Shown here: one piece after another, positions 25,088 through 34,448 of the stretch
Position numbering within the stretch: the stretch's first letter is position 1
Layout: each line of letters begins with the position of its first letter
Assembly: GCA_964389685.1 (NCBI GenBank)
Contig: CAYMFM010000013.1
Coordinates: forward strand, 1-64,000
DNA length: 64,000 bases
Source: G020353115 sp964389685
GTDB lineage: Bacteria > Bacteroidota > Bacteroidia > Bacteroidales > VadinHA17
Reading direction: 5' to 3'
The notes under the pieces: generated by a model
Told to the model about the DNA's origin: nothing
Database searches by the model: none
The model's input: the letters and a program-made list of their open reading frames with translations, nothing else
Made by a program: the position numbers and the translations under genes

Positions 25088-28000
25088 TTAGTCTCCTTTG
25101 GAAAACCGTCCACTTAATTGTTCAATTGAATCCAGGATTTTTTTCAAAAGTCTGAAATAGAGTATTGTGTACAGGATGATGGTCATCAACCAGATCACGA
25201 TGATATTGACCCAGAATGTCGGAACAAATTTCCCGAAGAGCTGTTTCCGGGGAGCATAAAAATGAGCCTTAATGAACGGTAATTCCGGATCCAGGTATAT
25301 GGGCTCAAACTTCTGGTAAATCCTTCCTTTAAAGTCAATGCTTCTGACCGTTTCGTTGGTGTTTTTAACAAATTCCGTTAGTTTATCATTGGAATAGTCT
25401 CTTCTGAGTTTGAGGAAGGCTTCCCTGTCAGTAGTTACCAGATGGGTTTCAAAAGAATCTTTAATCTCTGTCGCCCGGTTGTATAGTTTGTTGTTGTATT
25501 CCTTGATGGTATTTATATAGGTTTTCGTTTCTGCCAATACCGCCGATGATACCCGGTCTAAAGTCAGGTCATCAACGACATCCAGTTTGACCAGTCGATT
25601 TTTCTCCATCTCGTGTGAGATTTCATTCCTGAGCAGCAGCAGGGCATCCTTGATCCGCTCTTTCTGATCGGGTTCGTTCATGTGATTCTCTACAAAATTC
25701 AGTTTATTCATCAACTTTTCCTGCCAGTAACTTCGCTTGAAATTTGCCTGGCTTTTGATTTTATCGTACTGGTAAAATTGTTTCTCATATTTATTCTCCA
25801 TAAACTGATAGACAGCAAGTGCTTCATAAGCCCACCGGGCAGTAATGGCTTCACCATAAAATGGAATTTTGCTGGGAGAGGAGAGGGATGGGTTAAGCTT
25901 TTCGAACTTCACCATAACCCCGCTCAACAGAATCTGTGGAATGACAAGGAATGGGATCAGGATGTAGATGGTAACGACCGTTTTGAAGCTGTCGGATATG
26001 ACCAGCCCCATCATATTGGACATGGTCCAGGCACTGAATAGTACCAGCCAGTATTGCCAGTACATGCCCTTGATTCCCATAATGGAATTTCCTACCACTA
26101 CAAAGGTCAATGCCTGAATAGCGGCTATTATGAACTGAACAGCCACCTTGGAAAGCAGATAGCTGGACCAGCTCAGGTTCAGGAATGCTTCCCGTTTCAG
26201 GATCTTTCTGTCACTGATGATCTCCTCAGCACTCACCGTCAATCCCATGAAAACGGCAACAATGACAGCCATAAAAATATAAATCGGAAGGTTGCTGTTT
26301 TCGAAGAGAAAATATCCGTATTCATTGGATGTACTTACGTCATAATACTTGATCAGAAAAGCAAGGATAACAGCGAGTAAAGGAGCTTCCACCAGGTTAA
26401 ATATCATGTATTGGGTGTTCGCCAGTTTCGAAAGAACATCCCGTTTAACAAAGACCCAGAACTGTTTAAGCTTGTTGGGTATCTTAAAGGAAATCTCTGG
26501 AATTCCGGATGATGATTCAATCTTCTTTACATTTTCCTCTGAAAATTGAATGTAATATTCATTCCACTCCCTCGGAGATATTTTCCTGGTATTGGTCACT
26601 TTTCCATATTCATCCAGTACATTCGATTCCACAATGTTGAAGATCTGTTCCGGGGTAACATTTCCACAGGCATGGCACTCACTTTCGTTCCAGTTTGCAT
26701 GTTGCATCCGGGATTTGAAGTAGATAATGGATTCGATGGGATCCCCATTATAGATCAACCATCCACCCGTATCGAGGATGATCAGTTTATCAAACATCTT
26801 GAAAATATCCGATGAGGGTTGATGGATCACCACAAATACCAGTTTGCCTTTCAGCCCAAGTTCTTTCAACAGGTCGAGGATATTTTCAGAATCTCTTGAA
26901 GACAATCCTGATGTGGGTTCGTCGAGAAAAAGAACAGCCGGTTCACGAATCAATTCCAATGCAATGTTCAATCGTTTCCTCTGCCCTCCACTGATTTTTT
27001 TATTGAGCGGACTTCCGACCACCATATCGCGAATTTCGAAAAGCCCCAGGTTATGTAAGGTTTTATTTACCGTTTCAATAATCTTTTCTTCCGTATAGTT
27101 GTCGAAACATAGCTTGGCGTTATAATAGAGGTTTTGGAAAACGGTTAGTTCTTCAATCAGCAGATCATCCTGTGAAACGTGGCCGATTACTCCTTCAATT
27201 TTCTCCTTCTCGGTATGTATATTCACGCCATTGATCAGCACCTCACCTTTTGAGGGTTCATTGGAACCATTGAGAACATTCAGCAGGGTAGACTTTCCGG
27301 CACCGCTTGCTCCCATGATACCCACCATACGCCCTGATTCTTCTTCAAAGGAGATATCGTGCAAACCAATCTTACCCCCCTTAAACCTGTACTCAACATT
27401 CTTCACTTCATAAACGATTTTTGATTCCAGCAGTTCAGTCCTGAACTTGGAGATTACATCGCTGTAATAGATCGGTTTTGTTTTCGGGTCACGAATGGAG
27501 GCGCCGACATTGAATACATAGACCTTATCCTGATGAAGCAACTGGCTGTTCATGTACAATTCCTTGTTTCCAATATACCTCAACAGGTACATGTTTGCCG
27601 TGGAGACATTAAAAACCCATATCTGACCCTCAAGTGTATCTACACAGATGTGTTTGATTTCAGGAACCGTAGTTTCTTTCTTATTATCAATGATCAGTAA
27701 ATCTTCGTATTCGGGAATATTATCGAATGAGCTTAAAACAAATGCCTGAATCCATTGATACTCTCCCTCCTCGATATTGAACGTATCAGAAACGGTTTTG
27801 ATAAACTCCAGTTCCTGGTCTGTTATGCTTCCTCCTCCCGATTTGGAGAATTCAAGCAGCTGAACCAGGACGATAACCTTTTGAGTTTGCGTTAGCTCTT
27901 CATTGATCTGAGTGCAGATCTTCAAGACACGAACAGAGCTGGAAGAGATTCTTCGTACCTGTTTATCCTTTTCTTTCTGTTTTTCCTGATGCAGGCTGTA

Positions 28001-28159
28001 ATAATCGTCGAAAACAGTAAGGTATTCTGCAACCAGTTCTTTATTCAGTTGCCTGTTAAGGAAAGACTCGACAACGGTCCTTCTGTCGCTTTTATGGCTT
28101 TCTGGTCTTGCAATGATTGCAAAGAGCTGCATCAGGGCTTTTAGTATCTGTTCACTCAT
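25088..28159 (-). CDS. TerB-like domain / ABCG-type ABC transporter fusion
   Basis: A 1023-residue inner-membrane protein. Residues 1-150 are helical and resemble a TerB (tellurite resistance) domain. Residues 160-240 form a beta-rich linker of unknown kind. Then comes a complete ABC ATPase: Walker A GASGAGKST (283-291), signature SGGQRKR (390-396), Walker B FLDEPTSG (411-418). An ECHACG motif follows near 494. An ABC-2 membrane domain (about 565-760) is of the ABCG/White type; a long helical, presumably periplasmic loop and a last membrane segment (about 980-1005) end the protein. The substrate is unknown. It is convergent with siaBC. Confidence 0.87.
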   Translation of the reverse strand: MSEQILKALMQLFAIIARPESHKSDRRTVVESFLNRQLNKELVAEYLTVFDDYYSLHQEKQKEKDKQVRRISSSSVRVLKICTQINEELTQTQKVIVLVQLLEFSKSGGGSITDQELEFIKTVSDTFNIEEGEYQWIQAFVLSSFDNIPEYEDLLIIDNKKETTVPEIKHICVDTLEGQIWVFNVSTANMYLLRYIGNKELYMNSQLLHQDKVYVFNVGASIRDPKTKPIYYSDVISKFRTELLESKIVYEVKNVEYRFKGGKIGLHDISFEEESGRMVGIMGASGAGKSTLLNVLNGSNEPSKGEVLINGVNIHTEKEKIEGVIGHVSQDDLLIEELTVFQNLYYNAKLCFDNYTEEKIIETVNKTLHNLGLFEIRDMVVGSPLNKKISGGQRKRLNIALELIREPAVLFLDEPTSGLSSRDSENILDLLKELGLKGKLVFVVIHQPSSDIFKMFDKLIILDTGGWLIYNGDPIESIIYFKSRMQHANWNESECHACGNVTPEQIFNIVESNVLDEYGKVTNTRKISPREWNEYYIQFSEENVKKIESSSGIPEISFKIPNKLKQFWVFVKRDVLSKLANTQYMIFNLVEAPLLAVILAFLIKYYDVSTSNEYGYFLFENSNLPIYIFMAVIVAVFMGLTVSAEEIISDRKILKREAFLNLSWSSYLLSKVAVQFIIAAIQALTFVVVGNSIMGIKGMYWQYWLVLFSAWTMSNMMGLVISDSFKTVVTIYILIPFLVIPQILLSGVMVKFEKLNPSLSSPSKIPFYGEAITARWAYEALAVYQFMENKYEKQFYQYDKIKSQANFKRSYWQEKLMNKLNFVENHMNEPDQKERIKDALLLLRNEISHEMEKNRLVKLDVVDDLTLDRVSSAVLAETKTYINTIKEYNNKLYNRATEIKDSFETHLVTTDREAFLKLRRDYSNDKLTEFVKNTNETVRSIDFKGRIYQKFEPIYLDPELPFIKAHFYAPRKQLFGKFVPTFWVNIIVIWLMTIILYTILYFRLLKKILDSIEQLSGRFSKGD

Positions 28160-28180
28160 AATGTAAGATATTAAATGCTA

Positions 28181-28188
28181 TAAAAGTA
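28181..28188 (-). promoter_or_regulatory. Candidate -7 element of the TerB-ABC gene
   Basis: TACTTTTA on the minus strand matches TAnnTTTG in 7 of 8 positions, 22 bases before the start codon. The same octamer occurs in the HPt promoter. No clear -33. Confidence 0.3.
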
Positions 28189-28417
28189 CATGTCCGGTCT
28201 TGATAATATTTTCTAATCCACTAATGCATAAGGGTAAACAATGGTTAATAACGTAACAATGACCTGTTGAAGATAATAATATTTGGATTATTATCCCAAA
28301 ATTCAGAATAGGAACTACAAACAAAAAATTGACTGGAATTTTACCCCGGGATGTTCTCTTGGGAAGTATTCATGGAAGGACCGTTATAGAACCGGTGTAT
28401 ACTATCGAACGGAACCA

Positions 28418-29692
28418 TTAAATGAAATCATCGAGGTAGAGAACAACTTTAAATTGATACCCTTCTCTGGCAACACTTAGTTTGAGCCTATAACCCGGCT
28501 TTTTCTGGAAGAATTCGTACATCTCGTTGATATTCAGTATCACGGTATTCTTACCATTGATGTATTTGATTTCATCCCCTTTGCGCAATCCCGCTTTATC
28601 CGCCGGCGAGTCCTTCCTGATGTTCGAAATAATATAGTATGGTATCCCGGGTAATGGAGCTTCGATATCAATCCCACTTCTGTTCAGTTTGAATTCTGAG
28701 CGATACAGATGATTTGGAAACAGGGTAATCTGGCTGTTCGGATAATCTATGATTACATGAAACCTTCTGAGAATCTCAGATCCCAGGCTTCCGTTTCGGT
28801 TATCCCTTCCAATTGCGTCCCCTGCTGAAAGGGAGTCGGGGAAGGCAACAATGGGTTGATCAAAGGTAAACTTCCCGATGGTGAATTGATGCATCCGGCC
28901 AATCTTCCCAAAAATGTCACCATTTAATCCTTTCCCCAGAAAAACATCAGCTGTTTTTTTCGGGTAAGTGATGTTCTTGTCAGACTCTACATCTATCCAC
29001 AGGGCGTGACTGGCTCCTGTGTCCAGGAGTAATTTTACCGGCACATCAGTACCATCCTTAAGCGTAATGACTCCGTATACATATGGTTTTGTCTGATGTA
29101 TGATCAGTGGAAGGGTAGTCCCTCTTCTCAGGTACCTTGAGGGTTTGTATTTATGAGGATTATGAAAGGTGATCACCTTTCGATCATAGTTGATCTCTAC
29201 AATGAAATTTTTAAACATATTGTATCCGATCAGACCATGCACTTTAGTGCCAAATATCGCGGATAGATTGAATACATTCTGGAGCAGAATATAGAGGTCC
29301 TGATTTACTCCCCGGATCCCGGAAATGTTGAAATTATTTCCATATGAGTGTAATGCATCAACCGGTTCACCCTGACCAAGACCGTTTAGCTTTACCTGCC
29401 TCGTATAATTAAGCAGTAAGGTGTCACCCCAGGAAATTTCAGTCATAATGGAAGTACTGAGACCTGTATCCAGTATGAAATGTAGCGTATCCGAGTCATT
29501 TATTATGACCGGAACGATGATCAGGTTATTGATGAATTTGAACTGAAAAGAGATCCGGCTCTGGTTTGGGTTTGCAAATGTAAGATCTTTTAACTGACTC
29601 TGTGCATGAACAGATATAGCAAGATCGTTTGTAACCAACCTGGTAACAATAATAATTAACCCTATTGCGATGTATTTATACTGTTTATACAT
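28418..29692 (-). CDS. Exported retropepsin-like aspartic protease with C-terminal PDZ domain
   Basis: A protein of about 424 residues with an N-terminal hydrophobic export signal (YIAIGLIIIVTRLV). It has two aspartyl-protease halves, each with its own catalytic triad sequence: FILDTGLSTS near residue 70 and LLLDTGASHA near 215, so one chain could form a complete pepsin-like site. A PDZ domain follows (about 335-415, DSPADKAGLRKGDEIKYING). The start is uncertain: the ATG at 29692 gives the best signal peptide, but an ATG at 29722 and a TTG at 29746 are in frame. Monocistronic. Substrate unknown. Confidence 0.85.
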   Translation of the reverse strand: MYKQYKYIAIGLIIIVTRLVTNDLAISVHAQSQLKDLTFANPNQSRISFQFKFINNLIIVPVIINDSDTLHFILDTGLSTSIMTEISWGDTLLLNYTRQVKLNGLGQGEPVDALHSYGNNFNISGIRGVNQDLYILLQNVFNLSAIFGTKVHGLIGYNMFKNFIVEINYDRKVITFHNPHKYKPSRYLRRGTTLPLIIHQTKPYVYGVITLKDGTDVPVKLLLDTGASHALWIDVESDKNITYPKKTADVFLGKGLNGDIFGKIGRMHQFTIGKFTFDQPIVAFPDSLSAGDAIGRDNRNGSLGSEILRRFHVIIDYPNSQITLFPNHLYRSEFKLNRSGIDIEAPLPGIPYYIISNIRKDSPADKAGLRKGDEIKYINGKNTVILNINEMYEFFQKKPGYRLKLSVAREGYQFKVVLYLDDFI

Positions 29693-30156
29693 ATCCCGGA
29701 TTAACATTATTCCCAATGCCATTGTGGGTGCCAGAATACCGATCAAACATTACCTTCTAGGTTTAAATCATGGATTTCCCCGGTCCATCCTATTCTTTTT
29801 ATTTAACATATTTAATGCCAAATTGTTCATTGTTCTATCTATCAAATGAATAAACCGATGTCAATATCTTTCACTTTCCGGAGAATTGGGCGGTTTCATT
29901 ACATTGCTTGTTCGGTTCCGAACAATATACTAAAAAAAAATATTTTCCCCACTCAAACTGTTATAAATTCTAACTGTCGATATGCTAAAATGACTGATAA
30001 TCAGCTTCCTGTTGTCATTTTTTCGCTTGATTAAACAAATTGTAGGGTTACAGTTCGATGTGGAAGGGAAAAAAATAGTATTAAGGTACTAATGGTGGTT
30101 ACCAGTTTTTTCCTGCATGGTGAAAGATAGCGGGAATGCAACGTGCCAGATAGCTT
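29693..30156. other. Gene-free spacer
   Basis: About 460 AT-rich bases. The only structure noted is AAAATGAC (29987-29994) / GTCATTTT (30014-30021) around CTGATAATCAG, of uncertain meaning. A 62-codon open frame here looks non-coding. Confidence 0.5.
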
Positions 30157-30495
30157 TTATGAAAAACTCTTGATGCAATCATGCAGGTCTTCATAGATTT
30201 CAAATATATTATGAAGTTGAAGAAGCTTAAATAATTCCATTACCTCAGGAGCAATGTTGCAAAGCTTAAAAAATCCATAGTTGTTATTTGCCATTTTCAT
30301 CACTGAGAGAAAAACTCCAAAACCAGAACTGTCGATGTACTTCACTCCCTCGAGATCCAGAATGAGCCTTGTGTTAGGCTTTTCAAACAACTGGGCTAAC
30401 TCTTCTTTCACCTTTTCAGTAATCAACGCATTGAATTTCTGTACATCTTCAAACTTGACTACATCAATGTTGTCAACTTTTTCGATTTTTAACAT
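30157..30495 (-). CDS. STAS domain protein (anti-sigma factor antagonist type)
   Basis: A 112-residue cytoplasmic protein with the STAS signature LDLEGVKYIDSSGFGVFLSV; the Ser of DSSG near residue 57 is the expected phosphorylation site. It lies 14 bases downstream of the HPt gene and is presumably co-transcribed. It differs from the STAS protein at 16139 throughout except for the core motif, so the two probably serve different pathways. No cognate kinase or PP2C phosphatase is adjacent. Confidence 0.88.
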   Translation of the reverse strand: MLKIEKVDNIDVVKFEDVQKFNALITEKVKEELAQLFEKPNTRLILDLEGVKYIDSSGFGVFLSVMKMANNNYGFFKLCNIAPEVMELFKLLQLHNIFEIYEDLHDCIKSFS

Positions 30496-30509
30496 AAAGC
30501 AAGGTCCGG

Positions 30510-30866
30510 TTAAAGATTTTCAATGATTTCATTCAATTCCAGTATCGCTTCATAACAACTCCGTTCAAACCGTTCGATATAAGATGGGTAACGCTCCACA
30601 TCTTTCATCTCCTTTGCAAGATGTTCAAAATCCTTCAGATCCTCCGCCAGTTCGTTCATCCCCATTATCGCAACAGATGATTTCGCTTTATGAGCAAGCA
30701 GTCCAAGCGATTGATAATCCTTCTTTGCCAATAATTCCTTCATCTCTTTGGTGAATTCCGGGACCTGTTCCAAAAAGATTTCAACCATCTCTTTTACCAG
30801 GGATTTGCTGCCACCTGATATGTTTTCCAGATACTCCAGATTAATGTATTTACCCTTCTCCTTCAT
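30510..30866 (-). CDS. HPt domain phosphotransfer protein
   Basis: A 118-residue four-helix protein. The HPt motif LGLLAHKAKSSVAIMGM places the phosphorylatable His at residue 59, followed by the usual small residues and an acidic helix (LAEDLKDFEHLAKE). It would carry phosphoryl groups between receiver domains of a multistep phosphorelay; no hybrid kinase or receiver is in the window. First gene of a two-gene unit with a STAS protein, preceded by a good promoter candidate. Confidence 0.88.
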   Translation of the reverse strand: MKEKGKYINLEYLENISGGSKSLVKEMVEIFLEQVPEFTKEMKELLAKKDYQSLGLLAHKAKSSVAIMGMNELAEDLKDFEHLAKEMKDVERYPSYIERFERSCYEAILELNEIIENL

Positions 30867-30965
30867 TGATGTTCTAACTTTCAGAATATAAGTTTTTTGA
30901 GTTGTAATCCCCGGTATGATACCATGCCCTTAACGTCAGCATAACGTGTAATCACTTAGCCTGCA

Positions 30966-30996
30966 TAAAAGTAATAAAAATAACTTTTCTCCCAAA
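30966..30996 (-). promoter_or_regulatory. Promoter of the HPt-STAS unit
   Basis: On the minus strand TTTG (30993-30996), a 19-base spacer and TACTTTTA (30966-30973), one base off the TAnnTTTG consensus. The start codon is about 100 bases downstream, leaving a leader of roughly 90 bases. Confidence 0.5.
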
Positions 30997-31105
30997 CATT
31001 GAACTATTTTGTTAAACAATTTTCAAACCTTTCGGAATCCGATCTCGTAAAGTTGTAATATGATGTTTTAAGATTCCCGGTGGATAGAATAAATTCAAAT
31101 ACGGC

Positions 31106-31137
31106 TTTCGGAAGTAAGGAAATTTATTGTAATTTTA
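31106..31137 (+). promoter_or_regulatory. Candidate promoter of the OmpA-family gene
   Basis: TTTC (31106-31109), a 20-base spacer and TAATTTTA (31130-31137), each one base off consensus. The start codon lies 60 bases downstream. The rest of the 330-base spacer holds the divergent HPt promoter and nothing else recognised. Confidence 0.35.
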
Positions 31138-31197
31138 TCCCATTGCCTGGACCAGAACAGGAATGGCTTTTCAGATGAATCATAAAATATAAGATTT

Positions 31198-33261
31198 ATG
31201 AAAAATATCCGGTTTGTTTTCGTAACAATGCTGCTTGTTGGTTCAATCGGAGTGGGTGCCCAGCAAAACATTAAAATCGACAAAAAGAATTTCAATATAG
31301 AAGAGCAGGGTTTTGATGAAGCGTGGGAACAGGTGAAAGAGGCCGAAAAACTGTTTTCCAAAGGAATCGGGACATATGGCGATGCCCTGGAGCAGTATGA
31401 AATGGCCGCCGCCTATAATACATATAATCCACAATTGAATTATAAAATGGGTGTATGCTGCCTCTATTCTGAACGGAAGTTAGATGCACTGAACAATTTT
31501 AAAAGAGCCTATGAATTTAACAACACTGTTGCCAGTGATATTCATTTGATGCTTGGACGGGCTTACCATTTCAATCATGATTTTGAGCATGCCATTGAAG
31601 AATATAAAACTCATCGGGATAGCCTCACCGAGAAAGAGTGCAAGAAAAATAAAATTGATTTTGATAAATTGATCCAGGAGTGTGAAAACGGAATTGCCCT
31701 TATGGAGAAAATAGTCTCGGCCGGGATAACAAACCTTGGTGATGCAATCAATTCACCCTATGACGATTACAACCCACTGATCACATCCAGCGGTAACCGG
31801 ATGTATTTTACCTCACGAAGAGCAAGCATATTGGATGACAGGAGAAATCTTTTGGACAATAAGTTTAATGAGGACATCTATGTATCCTTTTTTCGGAACA
31901 ACAGGTGGGAAGAAGCTCAGAATGTTGGTAAAAAGATCAATTCAGAGTACAATGAAGCAGCCCTTTCCATTACAGATGGGGACAGTATGCTTTACATCTA
32001 TTATGGCAACAGCAACAATGGAGATATTTTTACTAGCGAATTTAAGAAAGGTCAATGGAACAGCCCCAGGAAGATGTCCGGTAAGTTTAATTCCGGACAG
32101 CGGGAGACTACCCTCAGTTTCGATATGCACAAAAAAATTGTCTATTTCATCAGTGCATCGAAGAAGAATACCCTGGGAGGTACAGATATTTTTGTAAGCC
32201 GGAAAGATGAAAAGGACAAATGGGGAAAACCTGAAAACATTGGACCGATAATTAATACACCATTTGATGAAGAAGCAGTGTTTCTTCACCCGGATGGAAC
32301 AACACTTTTTTTTAGCTCAAAAGGGCATAATAGCATGGGAGGATTTGATATCTTCAAATCGACACTGCTTCCAGATGGAGAGTGGTCGGCACCTCAAAAC
32401 ATTGGATTCCCCATCAATTCAGCCGGGGATGATCTCTTCTATACAACCTATAATGATTCCACTTTAGCCTATATTTCCTCCATGCGGGAGGATAGTTATG
32501 GAATGATGGATATCTATAAGGTCTCCTACATACCTGAATTGGTGTACGATGACATCCTGTCCGAGGCAGAAGAGTATCCCGAAGTTGAATTGGAATGGCT
32601 TGCATTCCTGGATGAAGGGCCGGTAGTTGGGATTGACAAATCTGTTTTACTGAAAGGGATCGTTGCCGATCGGGAAGACTCAGTTCCGTTGATGGCTCGC
32701 CTCGAGATTATCGATATGGATATCAATGATGTTATCGCGACCTCCATTTCCGATAAGGAGAGTGGGAGCTATTCCATTCGCCTGGAGGAGAAAAAGAACT
32801 ATGGTGTTGAAATTACATCCCAGGGTTATATGGTGTTTCTGGATATCATCAATATCCCTCCCGATACTGAAGCGTCTGAGATGATCAGTAATTTTGGGCT
32901 CCAGAAAGTAAAGGTTGGCGAGAAAGTGATCCTGAGAAACATATTCTTTGAGCTCAATAAAGCAACACTTACCCCAGCTTCTTATGAAGAATTGGGGCGG
33001 GTACTCAAACTGCTGGAAAGTAATCCAACCCTTCGGATTGAGATTTCCGGGCATACAGACAATGTGGGTTCATTTCAGGTAAATCAGAGACTTTCTGAAG
33101 CGAGGGCTAAAGCGGTCATTGATTACCTGGTCGGAAATGGCATTGAGCCGGATAGGCTTGAATATGCCGGTTACGCATTTTCCCGTCCCGTTGCCACAAA
33201 CGATACGGCAGAAGGAAGGGCACAGAACCGACGTGTGGAATTTGAAATCCTGAGTAAATAA
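31198..33261 (+). CDS. TPR / PD40 beta-propeller / OmpA family protein
   Basis: Exported 687-residue protein: signal peptide (FVFVTMLLVGSIGVGAQ), helical TPR region (about 40-165), PD40/WD40-like propeller repeats (about 185-430, with YNPLITSSGNRMYFTSRR and LFFSSKGHNSMGGFDIFKS), a carboxypeptidase-regulatory-like beta domain (about 480-560), and an OmpA C-terminal peptidoglycan-binding domain (about 575-687, ISGHTDNVGS..NQRLSEARA, AQNRRVEFEIL). The order matches PorE and related periplasmic Bacteroidota proteins, some of them in the type IX secretion system. There is no lipobox Cys, unlike PorE, so that role is not assigned. Confidence 0.9.
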   Translation: MKNIRFVFVTMLLVGSIGVGAQQNIKIDKKNFNIEEQGFDEAWEQVKEAEKLFSKGIGTYGDALEQYEMAAAYNTYNPQLNYKMGVCCLYSERKLDALNNFKRAYEFNNTVASDIHLMLGRAYHFNHDFEHAIEEYKTHRDSLTEKECKKNKIDFDKLIQECENGIALMEKIVSAGITNLGDAINSPYDDYNPLITSSGNRMYFTSRRASILDDRRNLLDNKFNEDIYVSFFRNNRWEEAQNVGKKINSEYNEAALSITDGDSMLYIYYGNSNNGDIFTSEFKKGQWNSPRKMSGKFNSGQRETTLSFDMHKKIVYFISASKKNTLGGTDIFVSRKDEKDKWGKPENIGPIINTPFDEEAVFLHPDGTTLFFSSKGHNSMGGFDIFKSTLLPDGEWSAPQNIGFPINSAGDDLFYTTYNDSTLAYISSMREDSYGMMDIYKVSYIPELVYDDILSEAEEYPEVELEWLAFLDEGPVVGIDKSVLLKGIVADREDSVPLMARLEIIDMDINDVIATSISDKESGSYSIRLEEKKNYGVEITSQGYMVFLDIINIPPDTEASEMISNFGLQKVKVGEKVILRNIFFELNKATLTPASYEELGRVLKLLESNPTLRIEISGHTDNVGSFQVNQRLSEARAKAVIDYLVGNGIEPDRLEYAGYAFSRPVATNDTAEGRAQNRRVEFEILSK

Positions 33262-33278
33262 TCTTAACTGCTCCTACT

Positions 33279-34382
33279 ATGAAAGAGACACCGTTTACCC
33301 GCTTTCATCTTGCACTTGGAGCGAAAATGGTACCGTTTGCAGGCTACCGGATGCCCATTGAATATAGCGGAATCACAGATGAACACATAACAGTCAGGGA
33401 AAAATTGGGTGTCTTTGATGTTTCACATATGGGTGAATTCTGGATTAAAGGTACCAAAGCCCTGGCATTCATTCAGCGGATTACTTCAAATGATGCTTCT
33501 ACACTTACTGATGGGAAAGTGCAATATTCATGTTTCCCAAATGGAAAGGGCGGTATCGTTGATGATCTTCTGGTCTACCGGTTCAATGAAACGAAGTACC
33601 TCTTTGTCGTCAATGCGGCAAACATTGAAAAAGATTGGAATTGGTGCTTGGAACAGGCTGGAACGATGGGTCTTCAGGCAGGTAAGGAGCTGATCAATGA
33701 TTCCGATAATATAGCTCAACTGGCTGTCCAGGGACCACTTGCCCTCAGGGCAATGAGCAAACTCACCCGGGAACCGATCGAAGAGATGAAGTATTACACC
33801 TTCAGGGAAATTGATTTTGCCGGATTGAAAAATGCACTATTCTCAACAACAGGGTATACCGGTGCCGGAGGTTGCGAGATCTATGTTCCCAATAGCGAAG
33901 CTCCCAAACTGTGGGAAGCTGTATTGGATGCCGGTGAGGAATTTGGCATCAAACCCATTGGTCTTGGTGCCAGAGACACGCTGCGACTGGAAATGGGTTT
34001 CTGCCTCTATGGAAACGACATAACCGATGATACCTCGCCCATTGAGGCTGGCCTCGGATGGATTACCAAATTTGCTGACCACAAAGATTTTATTGATAAG
34101 GATTTTTTATTGGCTCAAAAAGAGGAAGGGGTAAATCGAAGGCTGAAAGGATTTGAAATGATTGACCGTGGTATTCCCCGTCAGCATTACGAAGCCCGGG
34201 ATAAGGATGGACACCCTATCGGTGAGGTTACCTCCGGTACCATGTCTCCCGTTCTGAAAAAAGGAATTGGCATGGCATACCTGGATGAAGGTTTCTGGCA
34301 GGAAGGTGCCGACATTTACATTAATGTCAGAAACAAAGACCTCAAGGCAAAGGTGGTAAAACCACCCTTTATTAATAAATAA
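33279..34382 (+). CDS. gcvT: Aminomethyltransferase (glycine cleavage T protein)
   Basis: Tetrahydrofolate-dependent step of glycine cleavage. The 367-residue protein starts KETPFTRFHLALGAKMVPFAGYRMPIEY and contains GVFDVSHMGEFWI, DLLVYRFNETKYLFVVNAAN, LAVQGPLA, the GARDTLRLEMGFCLYGNDI region with its folate-site residues, and a C-terminal barrel with GEVTSGTMSPVLKKGIGMAYL. Normal length. The other glycine-cleavage genes are not adjacent, which is common in Bacteroidota. Serine biosynthesis genes lie downstream, a sensible metabolic neighbourhood. Confidence 0.95.
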   Translation: MKETPFTRFHLALGAKMVPFAGYRMPIEYSGITDEHITVREKLGVFDVSHMGEFWIKGTKALAFIQRITSNDASTLTDGKVQYSCFPNGKGGIVDDLLVYRFNETKYLFVVNAANIEKDWNWCLEQAGTMGLQAGKELINDSDNIAQLAVQGPLALRAMSKLTREPIEEMKYYTFREIDFAGLKNALFSTTGYTGAGGCEIYVPNSEAPKLWEAVLDAGEEFGIKPIGLGARDTLRLEMGFCLYGNDITDDTSPIEAGLGWITKFADHKDFIDKDFLLAQKEEGVNRRLKGFEMIDRGIPRQHYEARDKDGHPIGEVTSGTMSPVLKKGIGMAYLDEGFWQEGADIYINVRNKDLKAKVVKPPFINK

Positions 34383-34448
34383 ACGACTTCGGGACCGCAT
34401 TAGCAATTTTTTGCCGAAAATCACAGGATCCCATGTTAACAGAACAAT

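Noticed and set aside
28283..28480. 65-codon open frame between the TerB-ABC and aspartic protease genes
   Set aside because: It overlaps the 3' end of the protease gene on the other strand and shows no coding-like features.
29846..30034. 62-codon open frame in the spacer upstream of the aspartic protease gene
   Set aside because: No ribosome-binding site, AT-driven composition and no domain; treated as non-coding.
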